In this document: piece by piece, positions 1 to 7,987 of the stretch | How positions within the stretch are numbered: position 1 is the first letter of the stretch | Layout of the letters: each line of letters begins with the position of its first letter | Made by a program: the position numbers and the translations under genes | The notes under the pieces: model-generated | Database searches by the model: none | Seen by the model: the letters and a program-made list of their open reading frames with translations, nothing else | What the model was told of the DNA's origin: nothing | Assembly (NCBI GenBank): GCA_964469555.1 | Contig: CAYYAQ010000099.1 | Coordinates: forward strand, 1-19,110 | Source of the DNA: CAYYAQ01 sp964469555 | GTDB taxonomy: Bacteria; Planctomycetota; UBA1135; UBA2386 | Direction of reading: 5' to 3' | Length of the DNA: 19,110 nt

Positions 1-406
1 TCGCCGCGATCTGCTCGGCCATGTCCTCGATCAGGTAGAAGTAGCCGACGCTCGCTCCCGTCGCGTAGCCGCACAGCAACATCCCTTCGAGGATCTTGTG
101 CGGGTAGAACGCCGTGAGGTGCTTGTCCTTCTCGCTTCCTGGCTCGTGCTCGCCGCCATTCGCGACGACGAACTTCTCGTCACCATCAGCTTCGCTCGCC
201 AGCCGCCACTTGACCGCTGCAGGAAACGACGCCCCGCCGCGCCCACGCAGACCCGCGGCCTCGATCTCTTCGATGATCGCTGCCGGCGTCATCTCCGACA
301 GGGCGTTCGCGATCGCTTCGTACCCACCCTCCTCGCGGTACGCCGCGAGGCCCTGGCGCGGCGCCGACGCAGGGCGGGTGAGCAGGAGCACGTTCGACGC
401 GGACAT
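1..406 (-). CDS. NuoF-like NADH dehydrogenase 51 kDa flavoprotein, N-terminal part only
   Basis: I translated this region by hand because the frame is open at the window edge. The 135 visible residues contain the FMN-site signature GLRGRGGASFP at about residues 52-62. Next come VVANGGEHEPGSEKDK at about 80-95 and YPHKILEGM at about 101-109. These correspond to the conserved GRGGxGFP, NADExEPGTxKDR and PHxLxEGM blocks of the NuoF / HoxF / formate dehydrogenase beta family, which pass electrons from NADH through FMN to an Fe-S cluster. The ATG at 404-406 is the likely start, since an in-frame TAG lies four codons upstream. No thioredoxin-like [2Fe-2S] domain precedes the FMN block, so it resembles NuoF more than HoxF fusions. 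It lies 22 bases after the sulfatase on the same strand. Full length and partner subunits lie outside the window, so a specific complex cannot be named. Confidence 0.8.
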   Translation of the reverse strand, partial: MSASNVLLLTRPASAPRQGLAAYREEGGYEAIANALSEMTPAAIIEEIEAAGLRGRGGASFPAAVKWRLASEADGDEKFVVANGGEHEPGSEKDKHLTAFYPHKILEGMLLCGYATGASVGYFYLIEDMAEQIAA

Positions 407-428
407 GCCGAGAGCCTACGGCGCGAAC

Positions 429-1802
429 CTACTTGGACAACAATCTTGGCGCCGCCTTCTTCACCCGGCCCGCCGGGCGCTGATCCTGACCGGCATTCTT
501 GCCGTCTCCGAGGTCCGCTCGTGCTGCTTTGGCGAGCGCCATCAGCTTCGCGACGACCTTCGGGTGCTGCTCGGCGACATCCGTGTTTTCGTGGATGTCG
601 GCTTCGAGATCGATCAGGCGGAGTGGGAGCTGCTTCTTCCGCGGCTTGCGCGGAAGGATCAACTTCCATTTGCCCGCGCGAACCGCTTGGAGGTCGGCGA
701 TGCGGTAGTAGAAGAAAGAGTCGTGCGGCGTCCGCGCGCCCTCGACTCCCGCGAGCAACGGCCAGATGTCGCTCCCGTCGATTGTCCGGTCCTTCGGCGC
801 CTCGCCTCCGGCCAGCTTTGCGAACGTCGGCATGATGTCGATCGTGGATGCGAGCTCGGCACAGGTCTGGCCCGGGGGGATCTTCCCAGGCCAGCGAACC
901 ACGCACGGCACGCGCATCCCGCCCTCATCGGTGCTGCCCTTGCGGCCCCGGAGGGGAGCGTTGCTGCCGCCGTTGCGGCAGTTCGAACCATTGTCCGAAG
1001 CGAACACGACCATCGTCTTGTCGTCGATTCCGAGTCTCTTCAGCGTGTCGAGGATCACGCCCATCGACCAGTCGATCTCTTCGATCGCGTCGCCGTAGCG
1101 CCCGTTGCTCGACTTGCCCTTGAAGTCCTTGCTCGCGTGGAGCGGCAGGTGGGGCATGGTGTGGGGGAGATAGAGAAAGAACGATCGATCGCGGTTGGCC
1201 TCGAGGAACTTGACCGCGGCCTCCGTGTAGCGCTTCGTCAAAGTCGGTTGTTTCACCGGCGCTTCGATGACCTTCTCCCCCTGCATCAGCGGGAGCGGGA
1301 TCTTCTTCCGCCCCATGTCGTTGCTGTAGGGGATACCGAAGTACTCTTCGAATCCCTGTCGCGTCGGGAGGAACTCTAGCTGATCGCCGAGGTGCCACTT
1401 GCCGACGCACGCTGTCCGGTAGCTCTTGCGTTTCAAGATCTCCGCAACAGTGATCTCGTCCGGGTTCAAACCCTTCGGGGAGTTAGGAAACAGGACCCAT
1501 CCATTGCGGTGGTCCTTGTGCATGTTCACGCGGCGCGGATAGCAACCGGTCATCAGGCTGGAGCGCGACGGCGTGCACACGCCACTCGTCGAGTAGAAGT
1601 CCGTCAATCGCACCCCCTCCCGCGCCATCGCGTCGATCCTCGGCGTGCGGTTCTTGGTCGATCCGTAGCAACCAAGATCGCCGTAGCCGAGGTCGTCCGC
1701 GTAGATTAGGACGAAGTTTGGGCGAGCCTTCGCGTCAGGACGAACCTGAGCCGGGGCGACAGAGACGGCGAGCGCGAGAACGAGGCACTTCGAGACACAC
1801 AT
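429..1802 (-). CDS. secreted arylsulfatase (formylglycine-dependent sulfatase family)
   Basis: This predicted 457-residue protein hydrolyses a sulfate ester, substrate unknown. Residues 1-19 (MCVSKCLVLALAVSVAPAQ) look like a short Sec signal peptide. ADDLGYGDLGCYGS at about 35-48 supplies the calcium-binding aspartates. The CTPSR motif at 76-80 holds the cysteine that a maturase converts to formylglycine, and SSLMTG follows. VGKWHLG and FASDNGSN are further sulfatase blocks. The open frame extends to a GTG at 1925, but the added 41 residues are not hydrophobic and run into the divergent gene's start, so the ATG at 1802 is preferred; no strong ribosome site precedes it. Family membership is clear. 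Whether it acts on polysaccharide or another sulfate ester cannot be told, and no sulfatase maturase or glycosidase is nearby. Confidence 0.92.
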   Translation of the reverse strand: MCVSKCLVLALAVSVAPAQVRPDAKARPNFVLIYADDLGYGDLGCYGSTKNRTPRIDAMAREGVRLTDFYSTSGVCTPSRSSLMTGCYPRRVNMHKDHRNGWVLFPNSPKGLNPDEITVAEILKRKSYRTACVGKWHLGDQLEFLPTRQGFEEYFGIPYSNDMGRKKIPLPLMQGEKVIEAPVKQPTLTKRYTEAAVKFLEANRDRSFFLYLPHTMPHLPLHASKDFKGKSSNGRYGDAIEEIDWSMGVILDTLKRLGIDDKTMVVFASDNGSNCRNGGSNAPLRGRKGSTDEGGMRVPCVVRWPGKIPPGQTCAELASTIDIMPTFAKLAGGEAPKDRTIDGSDIWPLLAGVEGARTPHDSFFYYRIADLQAVRAGKWKLILPRKPRKKQLPLRLIDLEADIHENTDVAEQHPKVVAKLMALAKAARADLGDGKNAGQDQRPAGRVKKAAPRLLSK

Positions 1803-1913
1803 GTGTTCGGAGTCTATCGGAAGCCTGACACCGAGTATCGGGTTTCGCCGGTCGTCGGTGCGTAGGCGACTACCTTTCCAGGGTGAGCAAGCGTATCGTA
1901 CGTGCCTACCAAA

Positions 1914-1918
1914 AGGAG
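1914..1918 (+). promoter_or_regulatory. ribosome binding site of the secreted protein gene
   Basis: AGGAG lies seven bases before the ATG at 1925. It is one of the few strong Shine-Dalgarno matches in the window and fixes this start. The 122 bases between the divergent sulfatase and this gene must carry both promoters, but I see no convincing -35/-10 pair. Confidence 0.65.
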
Positions 1919-1924
1919 TGACCA

Positions 1925-2854
1925 ATGACCGCGCGGAGATTCTCGATCAGCATCTTGTCTGCATTCCTCGGGTTTCCCACCGTAGCCCCCGCGCAGCTGT
2001 CGGTGAAAGCCGTGACGGGCAACACGGTCACGGTTACGGCGACGACGACATCTCGGGTCACGAAGACGATTCCCGTGAACACCGATGTCTCGAAGGGCTT
2101 CTCCCTCACCGCTTCCAGCTTCACGAACTGCAGCGCGAAAGCGACCGCCGTGTTCACGGTGTCGAACATCTTCGGCGGGATCAACGCCCAGTTTCAAAAC
2201 ACCACCAGCGCGAGCGGCAGCTTCTTCTGCGGCTCCTCGGCACTCGCCGGCGCCAATGACGTTGTTGTGACGCTCAAGTCCCCGACGCCGGTCGCGGGCC
2301 GGTTGATCCTGACGATCCAGATCCTGTCGGGCAGAAGCTCCAGCGCCAGCGGACTGGTCGACGTCGGGAACGATGGCAGCCCCGAGATTCGCGGCGGCCA
2401 GAGAATCCTGGATGCGGTCGTCGGTCCGAAGGGACTTCCGGTCCTGTTGCGCGGCTTCGGCTCCGCTACCGGCATCGCCGCATCGGACTCTGTCGCGGCC
2501 GTTCTGTTCGTGCCGACGGGCGGTAGGTTTGGCGTGATCGGCAGGCCGTGCGGCGGACCGGTATTCGAGGCGTTCTATACCGGTAGCCTGTTGCAGTTTC
2601 AGACGAGCAAGGCGCCCGCGGGTCTGTACGCGCTGTTCGCAATAGGCGTGAAGAACTGGCAAGTGGCGATTCCACCCATGAACTGCATCCTGCACACGGA
2701 CATCCTGGTGGCGGTAGGTGTCCCCGTCACCGGGGGGGAGTCGCTACTGAAGATCCCGGTGACCACACCGGTGCGCGGAACGTTTCGCATGCAATACCTG
2801 ATCAGCAGTGGCGGTGCCTGGCGAACCAGCAACGCGTTGTCGCTCAAGTTGTGA
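1925..2854 (+). CDS. secreted protein of unknown function, beta-rich
   Basis: I do not recognise this 309-residue protein. Residues 1-24 (start MTARRFSISILSAFLGF, ending APAQ) form a Sec signal peptide with a likely cleavage after Ala-Pro-Ala or Gln. The mature part is rich in Thr, Ser, Val and Gly with alternating hydrophobic residues, as expected for beta-sandwich extracellular proteins. There are four scattered cysteines (in TNCS, FFCG, RPCG and MNCI), which could form two disulfides. The second half, from about residue 155, reads like a separate domain containing LLRGFGSATGIAASD and a C-terminal FRMQYLISSGGAWRTSNAL. There is no transmembrane segment or sorting signal. A good ribosome site precedes it, and it is divergent from the sulfatase. 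Similar anonymous secreted proteins are common in Planctomycetota. Confidence 0.75.
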   Translation: MTARRFSISILSAFLGFPTVAPAQLSVKAVTGNTVTVTATTTSRVTKTIPVNTDVSKGFSLTASSFTNCSAKATAVFTVSNIFGGINAQFQNTTSASGSFFCGSSALAGANDVVVTLKSPTPVAGRLILTIQILSGRSSSASGLVDVGNDGSPEIRGGQRILDAVVGPKGLPVLLRGFGSATGIAASDSVAAVLFVPTGGRFGVIGRPCGGPVFEAFYTGSLLQFQTSKAPAGLYALFAIGVKNWQVAIPPMNCILHTDILVAVGVPVTGGESLLKIPVTTPVRGTFRMQYLISSGGAWRTSNALSLKL

Positions 2855-2889
2855 CGCGCCCCTCCTTCGATTGGGAAACGGGTTGGATC

Positions 2890-2908
2890 GGCGGTCCGGC
2901 AGGCCGCC
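2890..2908 (+). terminator. possible terminator hairpin after the secreted protein gene
   Basis: GGCGG (2890-2894) pairs with CCGCC (2904-2908). An inner CC/GG pair around a GGCA loop makes seven base pairs with one bulged T. It lies 36 bases after the stop codon. There is no T-tract, so this is only a structural suggestion. Confidence 0.25.
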
Positions 2909-2978
2909 GAGCCATGCTCGTGTTCACATGAGGACGGCGGTCATGGTGAATGCTCCGGGCTAGTATCGCATTCTGACC

Positions 2979-4058
2979 ATGGTGGATTCGGTGCGCATCG
3001 CGATCTTCGGCAACTCCCACGCGGAGGGCGTGCAACTGCCCGCCCTCGCCCACATCGGTGGCAACGAGGTGGTCGGGATCGCTGGTCTGGACGCGGCCAA
3101 GGCCGAGGCGACTGCGCGGCGGTGGGGGATTCAGCATGCGACGTGCGATTGGCGCGAGTTGCTCGACCTTGTGCCAGATCTCGTGATGGTGACGACGCCG
3201 GTCGATCTGCACGCGGAGATGGTCCGCGCATCCTTGCGCAGCGGCGCGGCAGTTCTGTGCGAGAAACCGCTCACACACGATGTGCGCGACGCAGAGGAAC
3301 TCACGGAACTTGCCGTTGGGCGACTCGCGGTCGTCGATTTCCAGCTGCGCTTCAACCCCCATCGTCGCAAGATGCGCGAGTTGTGCCGCGAGGGGTTCGT
3401 GGGTGAGGTTAGGCACGTGCGCGTCGACTTGCTGCTGGACACGCCGAACTTCGTCGACCGGCCCTTCACGTGGTGGTCCCAAGCCGAACGGGGTGGTGGC
3501 GTGCTCGGCGCGACGGGCTCGCACATGATCGACGGCATCCAGTGGATGTTCGGTCCGATTGCGGCGGTGAGCGCGCGACTGGAGACGTTCGTCAAACGAC
3601 GCCGTGACGCGGAGGGTGTGGAGCGCGACGTGACGTCAGACGACTTCGCCGAAGTGTGGCTGGATCTCGAGAACGGCGCGCGGGCAACCGTGACCGTCAG
3701 TCTTGCCCTGCGCGGAGTCTCGCGGTGGTCGATGGAGGTATCGGGCACCGAAGCTACGCTTCGCCTCGAACGCGAGCGACAATTGCTCGGATGCCGACAC
3801 GGCGATGCGATGAATCCGATTTCGGTCGAGGAAGACTGGCTGCCGCCGGAGCACTACGGCATCCAAGGACGCGGTCCGTTCGCGGCGATGAACGGGCCAT
3901 TCCTGTCCGCGCTTGTCGAGGCGGTGGCGCACGGTGACTCCGAGCTGCCCCGTGCTGCAACCTTCGAGGACGGGTTGGCGAACGTGCGGATCCTTCAGGC
4001 TGCTCGCGAGTCGTCGCGGGCCGACGGCACGCGCATCTCCGTCCGTCTCCCCGCCTGA
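2979..4058 (+). CDS. Gfo/Idh/MocA family NAD(P)-dependent oxidoreductase
   Basis: This 359-residue cytoplasmic protein has no signal peptide. Residues 6-14 (RIAIFGNSH) replace the usual GxGxxG of the Rossmann fold with GNSH, a slightly unusual nucleotide-binding turn. LVMVTTPVDLH at about 68-78 and CEKPLTH at 94-100 are diagnostic; Lys96 of the EKP motif is the usual catalytic lysine. The C-terminal domain contains GGGVLGATGSHMIDGIQWMFG, with the family's conserved histidine. Members oxidise or reduce sugars, inositols and related polyols, and the substrate cannot be read from sequence. It stands alone on the plus strand with weak start context. Exported versions are common in Planctomycetota, but this one appears cytosolic. 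Confidence 0.88.
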   Translation: MVDSVRIAIFGNSHAEGVQLPALAHIGGNEVVGIAGLDAAKAEATARRWGIQHATCDWRELLDLVPDLVMVTTPVDLHAEMVRASLRSGAAVLCEKPLTHDVRDAEELTELAVGRLAVVDFQLRFNPHRRKMRELCREGFVGEVRHVRVDLLLDTPNFVDRPFTWWSQAERGGGVLGATGSHMIDGIQWMFGPIAAVSARLETFVKRRRDAEGVERDVTSDDFAEVWLDLENGARATVTVSLALRGVSRWSMEVSGTEATLRLERERQLLGCRHGDAMNPISVEEDWLPPEHYGIQGRGPFAAMNGPFLSALVEAVAHGDSELPRAATFEDGLANVRILQAARESSRADGTRISVRLPA

Positions 4059-4077
4059 CGCATGAAGAGTCCTCAGC

Positions 4078-4093
4078 GTGCGGAGGTCCGCAC
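4078..4093. repeat. short inverted repeat after the oxidoreductase gene
   Basis: GTGCGGA and TCCGCAC are perfect seven-base arms separated by two bases, about 20 bases after the oxidoreductase stop. In practice the hairpin would use five pairs with a larger loop. There is no T-tract. It is the only structure I see in the 215-base gap 4059-4273 between two convergent genes. Confidence 0.25.
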
Positions 4094-4273
4094 CGCGCGC
4101 AGAGCGTGGGTTTGCTGCACAGAATCGTAGCCCCGCCAGCTGACCAGGACATCCGCTCCATGGCAGCTGATGGAAGGGGAGACTCGATTCCTTCGCTTGT
4201 TATAGCCACGACCCACAGGGACTCGTGGACGCGGTGGTGCAGAAGTACGCGAAGTAGACGCTGTCCGCCTCTC

Positions 4274-5047
4274 TTATCGTAGCTCGAGCTCGACGACCAA
4301 CGGCAGATGGTCGGATGCGAGGGTTTCAGGGATCGTCGCCGACAACGGCGTGATCCCGGAGCCCTTGGGCACGAAGATGTAGTCGATGCGTCTGCGGGGC
4401 GCCGGGCTGGGATACGTGTATCCGACATCGTGGCCGACCACGGCCCAGCAGTCGACGAATCGCCGCACCAGGCCCGTGTGCGTCCGACTGCCGGGAGTGT
4501 CGTTGAAGTCTCCGCAGAGGATGATCAACTTCTTACTGGCCTCGCCGATGATCGCGAGAATCTCCGCGACATTCGAGACGCGCTCGACGTCGTCGCGTCG
4601 GTGGTCGATGTGGGTCACCAAGAAACTGAGTTCGCGACCGGAGACCTCTAGACCGACCTGGAGGAGGCCACGTTGCTCGCCCGGTCGAACCATCTCGTAG
4701 TGGTGGTTTCGGTGCCATGAGACCGGAAAGCGTGTCAGGACCGCGTTGCCGTATTCCCCGCCCTTGAAGTCTATGTTGCGTTCGAAGACGGCGGTCATGC
4801 CGCAGAGCTTTGCGAGTTCCGCGGCGAGGTCGCGTTGTTCGGTGCGACTCGTACCCTTGTCGACCTCGTTCAGCGCGACGATGTCGACGTCCGCGTCGCG
4901 GATGACTGCGGCGATGCGCTCGAGGTCGAGGCGTTTGTCGATCCCTTCGCCGTGATGGATGTTGTAGGTCATCACGCGAACGGTGACGCCGCACGAACTC
5001 GTGACGATGGAGACTGTGAGAAGAACGAAAGCGAGAAGGCGATTCAC
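4274..5047 (-). CDS. endonuclease/exonuclease/phosphatase-fold hydrolase, exported
   Basis: This 257-residue protein has an N-terminal hydrophobic stretch (MNRLLAFVLLTVSIVTSSCG) that may be a signal peptide or a poorly matching lipobox with Cys19. It carries the full motif set of the DNase I-like / EEP superfamily. MTYNIHHGEG is at about 26-35, and LNEVD at about 59-63 carries the metal-binding glutamate. THIDHRRDD, GDFNDTPGS, RRRIDYIFV and the C-terminal ASDHLPLVVE with its Asp-His pair follow. The fold hydrolyses phosphodiester bonds in nucleic acids, phospholipids or inositol phosphates; export argues for an extracytoplasmic substrate. It begins 40 bases after the DUF547 gene on the same strand, suggesting cotranscription. 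Confidence 0.88.
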   Translation of the reverse strand: MNRLLAFVLLTVSIVTSSCGVTVRVMTYNIHHGEGIDKRLDLERIAAVIRDADVDIVALNEVDKGTSRTEQRDLAAELAKLCGMTAVFERNIDFKGGEYGNAVLTRFPVSWHRNHHYEMVRPGEQRGLLQVGLEVSGRELSFLVTHIDHRRDDVERVSNVAEILAIIGEASKKLIILCGDFNDTPGSRTHTGLVRRFVDCWAVVGHDVGYTYPSPAPRRRIDYIFVPKGSGITPLSATIPETLASDHLPLVVELELR

Positions 5048-5087
5048 GCCAGCCGACGATACGCAGTCAAGTCAGGTCCGGGGAGCT

Positions 5088-5888
5088 TTATCGCTTGTTC
5101 AAGCCCCAGTCGTATTCGAGGAATTCGACGGCGGGACGTTTGTCGGCTTTGAGAAGCGCTGCGAGCTCTTTGTTGAATTTCGCGGCGTGATCCAAGATCG
5201 TCCCGGATACCTGTTCGAAGTCTCCGGCAAACCAGTCGTAGAGTTTGGTCAACCTGAGAACGGAGTTCGTGGCGTCCAAGTCGAACCATGTCTTGTCGTT
5301 GTGCATGAGTCGAGCCTGATCCTGCAACTGTGCGTCGATGTCCTTGGCGCGATAGGCCTCGTTTCGGAGGAGCGGGCAGCCGATGCTTGCGCAATTCACG
5401 GCGAAGTGGATCCGAGGCTCCTTGAACTTGGAACGGAGATACTCGTTCTCGATGTCGTTCAGACTCAGCTCGAGTGATCCGATGTGAAAGCGCCGGGCTT
5501 CGAATCGACTGGCCTTGGGGATGTCGTTGATGGATTTCACCGGCCAGTTGTCGAGGATCAGTGTCAGCGTGAACGCGTTGTAGGCGTTGATGAGCAGGGC
5601 GAGCTTCTCGTTTCGACCCAACGGCTCGAACTCGACCTTCTTCAGCGCGTTCGTGTAGGCGTCGAGCTTCTTTCGGTTGGCGTGCAGCTTCTCGTATTCG
5701 ACGAGCCCCTTGTCGCTGACGAACTCCCGGAGGACCTCGTCGAGTAGGGTGTGATTGACGCCCTTGGCCCCTCCTCGTCCCGGACTGTACGCCTCCTTGA
5801 GATCGGCCGCCGGCGGGCGACAACCCATCTGGGTGAGTGCCAGGCCGAGAAGAGCAAGGAGAGGAAGGCGGCTGCGGATTTGATTCAT
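5088..5888 (-). CDS. DUF547 domain protein, exported
   Basis: The protein is 266 residues from the ATG at 5888. The frame is open to 5951, but the extra 21 residues are polar and would precede an obvious signal sequence (RSRLPLLALLGLALTQMGC), so the inner start is chosen. A cysteine ends the hydrophobic stretch (QMGC), an imperfect lipobox, so it may be a lipoprotein. The domain is recognised by LALLINAYNAFTLTLI and by IHFAVNCASIGCPLLRNEAY. The cysteine- and asparagine-containing NCASIGCP block is the DUF547 hallmark. The biochemical role of DUF547 is not established. It is probably cotranscribed with the phosphatase-fold gene downstream and is divergent from the TPR lipoprotein gene. Confidence 0.85.
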   Translation of the reverse strand: MNQIRSRLPLLALLGLALTQMGCRPPAADLKEAYSPGRGGAKGVNHTLLDEVLREFVSDKGLVEYEKLHANRKKLDAYTNALKKVEFEPLGRNEKLALLINAYNAFTLTLILDNWPVKSINDIPKASRFEARRFHIGSLELSLNDIENEYLRSKFKEPRIHFAVNCASIGCPLLRNEAYRAKDIDAQLQDQARLMHNDKTWFDLDATNSVLRLTKLYDWFAGDFEQVSGTILDHAAKFNKELAALLKADKRPAVEFLEYDWGLNKR

Positions 5889-5980
5889 GTGGTGGTCGTC
5901 CGATACGACGATCTCAGCGTGCGGAGCCGACATCTTCCAGGATTTCAACACTGAAGGGGACGAACCCGCGAGTGGCGACG

Positions 5981-6877
5981 ATGATTGTCGGGATGCGATT
6001 CTGTCGATCGGGCGTCTTGTTCGTTCTTCTCGGCTCCTGTGCCAGTATCAGCACCGATCCAGATGTCCTGTGGGGTTCCACATGGCCTGGTGGGGCTGGT
6101 CAGGATTCGGCCAAACGGGAGCAGGCGAAGGCAGCCCTGACGGCGCTCAGGTACGCGCCGCGCGAGGAAGATCGCATCATCTGGTACGGTCGGCGCCTCG
6201 CCTACCTTGGTTTGTACCAGGATGCGATCGACGTCTACTCGATTGGGCTGACGGTCCATCCGAACTCTCCGAAGCTGCTCCGGCATCGCGGGCACAGGTA
6301 CATCTCGACGCGGCGATTCGCCGAAGCGGTTGCGGACTTCGAGCGCGCGCGAACGTTGATCGAAGGCGAGCCGGACGAAGTGGAGCCAGATGGCCAGCCC
6401 AACGCGCGCAATATTCCGACGAGTTCGCTGCACACGAACATCTGGTACCACCTCGGTCTCGCGCGCTACTGCCGCGGCGAGTTCGAACGCGCTCTCTGGT
6501 GCTACGAGCAATGCCTTCTCGCGGCGAAGAACCAGGATATGGAGGCGGCGACGCGCTACTGGGTGTTCCTGGCTGCGACGCGTGTCGGCGATTCGGCCAA
6601 GGCGAAGGCAGCGCTCGAGCCGGTTCGGGCCGATTGGGACATCATCGAGAACCACGCCTACCACCAGCTGTTGCTTTTGTATCGAGGTGATCGAAGGCGG
6701 GATTCGCTCAAGACGCCGAGCGGGGATGCGATCCGGGGCAAGACCCTGGATTACGGTCTCGCCCGGCACCTCTTCCTGATCGGTGAGCCGGCGCGTGGCC
6801 AGGAGGCGTTGCGGCGGGTTGCTTCGGGCAAGTCCCCGGCGTTCGGGAGTATCGCGGCGGCGGCGGATCTCCGATGA
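5981..6877 (+). CDS. TPR-repeat lipoprotein
   Basis: The protein is 298 residues from the ATG at 5981; an ATG at 5993 is equally possible. The longer open frame from 5837 lies antisense to the DUF547 start and is rejected. The sequence RSGVLFVLLGSC gives a good lipobox (Leu-Gly-Ser-Cys), so it is probably anchored by lipid. TPR-like helices follow: YGRRLAYLGLYQDAIDVYSIGL, LLRHRGHRYISTRRFAEAVADFERA, and after an acidic loop WYHLGLARYCRGEFERALWCYEQCL. A fourth, weaker repeat lies near RYWVFLAATRVGDSAKAKAAL. TPR arrays bind other proteins, and the partner is unknown. Its stop is seven bases before the start of the WD40 gene, so the two are probably one operon and may act together in the envelope. 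Confidence 0.82.
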   Translation: MIVGMRFCRSGVLFVLLGSCASISTDPDVLWGSTWPGGAGQDSAKREQAKAALTALRYAPREEDRIIWYGRRLAYLGLYQDAIDVYSIGLTVHPNSPKLLRHRGHRYISTRRFAEAVADFERARTLIEGEPDEVEPDGQPNARNIPTSSLHTNIWYHLGLARYCRGEFERALWCYEQCLLAAKNQDMEAATRYWVFLAATRVGDSAKAKAALEPVRADWDIIENHAYHQLLLLYRGDRRRDSLKTPSGDAIRGKTLDYGLARHLFLIGEPARGQEALRRVASGKSPAFGSIAAAADLR

Positions 6878-6884
6878 TGACCGC

Positions 6885-7970
6885 ATGGCCACGAAACTGA
6901 CGGTCGCCACTCTCGGCGTGACTTTCTTCCTCGGGCTCTCGAGTCCCGTGATCGCGCAGAAGACGGACCAAGAGAAGCCGGGAGCCACGGACGCGGCTGA
7001 CAAGGGGCGCAAGGTTGAAGGGCCCGTCGCCCTCGTGCTCAAAGACAAGTCAGCGCTCGTCGAGTGCGTGGTCAGCAAGAACGGCGCGACCACCGTGATC
7101 TACACCGCCGATACGAAGCTTCACTTCTTCAAGGTGGCGGATCACCTAAGTGGTGACAAGAAGAAGATAGGCAAGAACGACAACGCGTTTCCCTACCGGA
7201 TCACTGGAATCCAACTGTCGCCCGATGGTGAGCGGGTGTTCGGGATGATCAACGCATCGACCCTCGCCGTTGTGACCAAGCGACCGAAAATCCTGCACCA
7301 TCTGCGTGGCAATGTCGGTCTGGGGGCCATGGCGTTGCACCCGGACGGCGAGCAACTCGTCGCCGGCTTGCGCGGGGGAATCGTCCGGATATGGAACACG
7401 AAGACGGGCAAGCCGGTCGTCTACCTTCAGGCGCACGACAAGGACATCAACAACGTGATGTTCCTCCCCGATGGGAAGTTCTTCGCGACCAGCTCGGTCG
7501 ACAACACCATCCGGTTCTTTAGTTTCCCGAAGGGTCTGAAGATCCGTGAGTTTCCCGTCCCGCAGCCGCCTCGACAGATGTGCATCGCCAAGGATGGGCT
7601 GTCCATGGTCACTCTCCAGGGGAAGACGCTGCAGACCTGGGATCTCAAGCTCTTCTCCGAAGACAAGAAGTTCGAGCCCACGAAACCATCGACACGGATC
7701 GCGCTTTCGGAGGACGACCAATCGTTAGCGGTGGCGCACGAGGACGGTTCTGTGTCGATGCACTACGTGAAGTCCGGCAAGCGTCGGTTCGGATGGGATG
7801 CCCACCCGAAGCACGAGATCGTCTGCCTCCGTTTCATCCGCGTGGAAGGCAGGGCGATCCTCGTCACGGCCGCAAGGAACGACGACGTCGTCTACTGGGA
7901 CGTCGCCAAGATCGTGGCGGTCCACTCCAAGAGCAAGGCCAAGACCAAGAAGAAACGCCGCCGCCGCTGA
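6885..7970 (+). CDS. secreted WD40-repeat protein
   Basis: The protein is 361 residues from the ATG at 6885. The open frame begins at 6783 inside the upstream gene, but MATKLTVATLGVTFFLGLSSP followed by VIAQ is a clear signal peptide, which decides the start. Blades of a beta-propeller are visible: ITGIQLSPDGERVFGM, LGAMALHPDGEQLVAGLRGG with IVRIWNTKTGKPV, INNVMFLPDGKFFATSSVDN with TIRFFSF, and TRIALSEDDQSLAVAHEDGS. A last blade ends near VVYWDVAKIVAV. The C terminus is strongly basic (SKAKTKKKRRRR), unusual for a secreted protein, and may bind acidic polymers. It is probably a protein-interaction scaffold in the envelope, in an operon with the TPR lipoprotein. Confidence 0.85.
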   Translation: MATKLTVATLGVTFFLGLSSPVIAQKTDQEKPGATDAADKGRKVEGPVALVLKDKSALVECVVSKNGATTVIYTADTKLHFFKVADHLSGDKKKIGKNDNAFPYRITGIQLSPDGERVFGMINASTLAVVTKRPKILHHLRGNVGLGAMALHPDGEQLVAGLRGGIVRIWNTKTGKPVVYLQAHDKDINNVMFLPDGKFFATSSVDNTIRFFSFPKGLKIREFPVPQPPRQMCIAKDGLSMVTLQGKTLQTWDLKLFSEDKKFEPTKPSTRIALSEDDQSLAVAHEDGSVSMHYVKSGKRRFGWDAHPKHEIVCLRFIRVEGRAILVTAARNDDVVYWDVAKIVAVHSKSKAKTKKKRRRR

Positions 7971-7971
7971 C

Positions 7972-7987
7972 CCCCTCGCGTCAGGGG
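7972..7987. terminator. small hairpin between convergent WD40 and response regulator genes
   Basis: CCCCT (7972-7976) and AGGGG (7983-7987) surround a six-base loop in the ten-base gap between the two stop codons, and include the regulator's TGA. It may act in both directions. It has no T-tract, so the call is tentative. Confidence 0.3.

Noticed and set aside
114..1379. Plus-strand open frame of 421 codons at the left end
   Set aside because: It is antisense to the sulfatase and NuoF-like genes and shows no recognisable motif.
4170..4255. Plus-strand 27-codon stretch ending in GLVDAVVQKYAK and TAG in the gap before the phosphatase-fold gene
   Set aside because: It reads somewhat protein-like, as if the tail of a lost gene, but it is bounded by a nearby TGA and is too short to support.
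3754..4428. Minus-strand open frame of 224 codons across the oxidoreductase end and the following gap
   Set aside because: It overlaps two well-supported genes and is low in complexity; the part in the gap has no motif.
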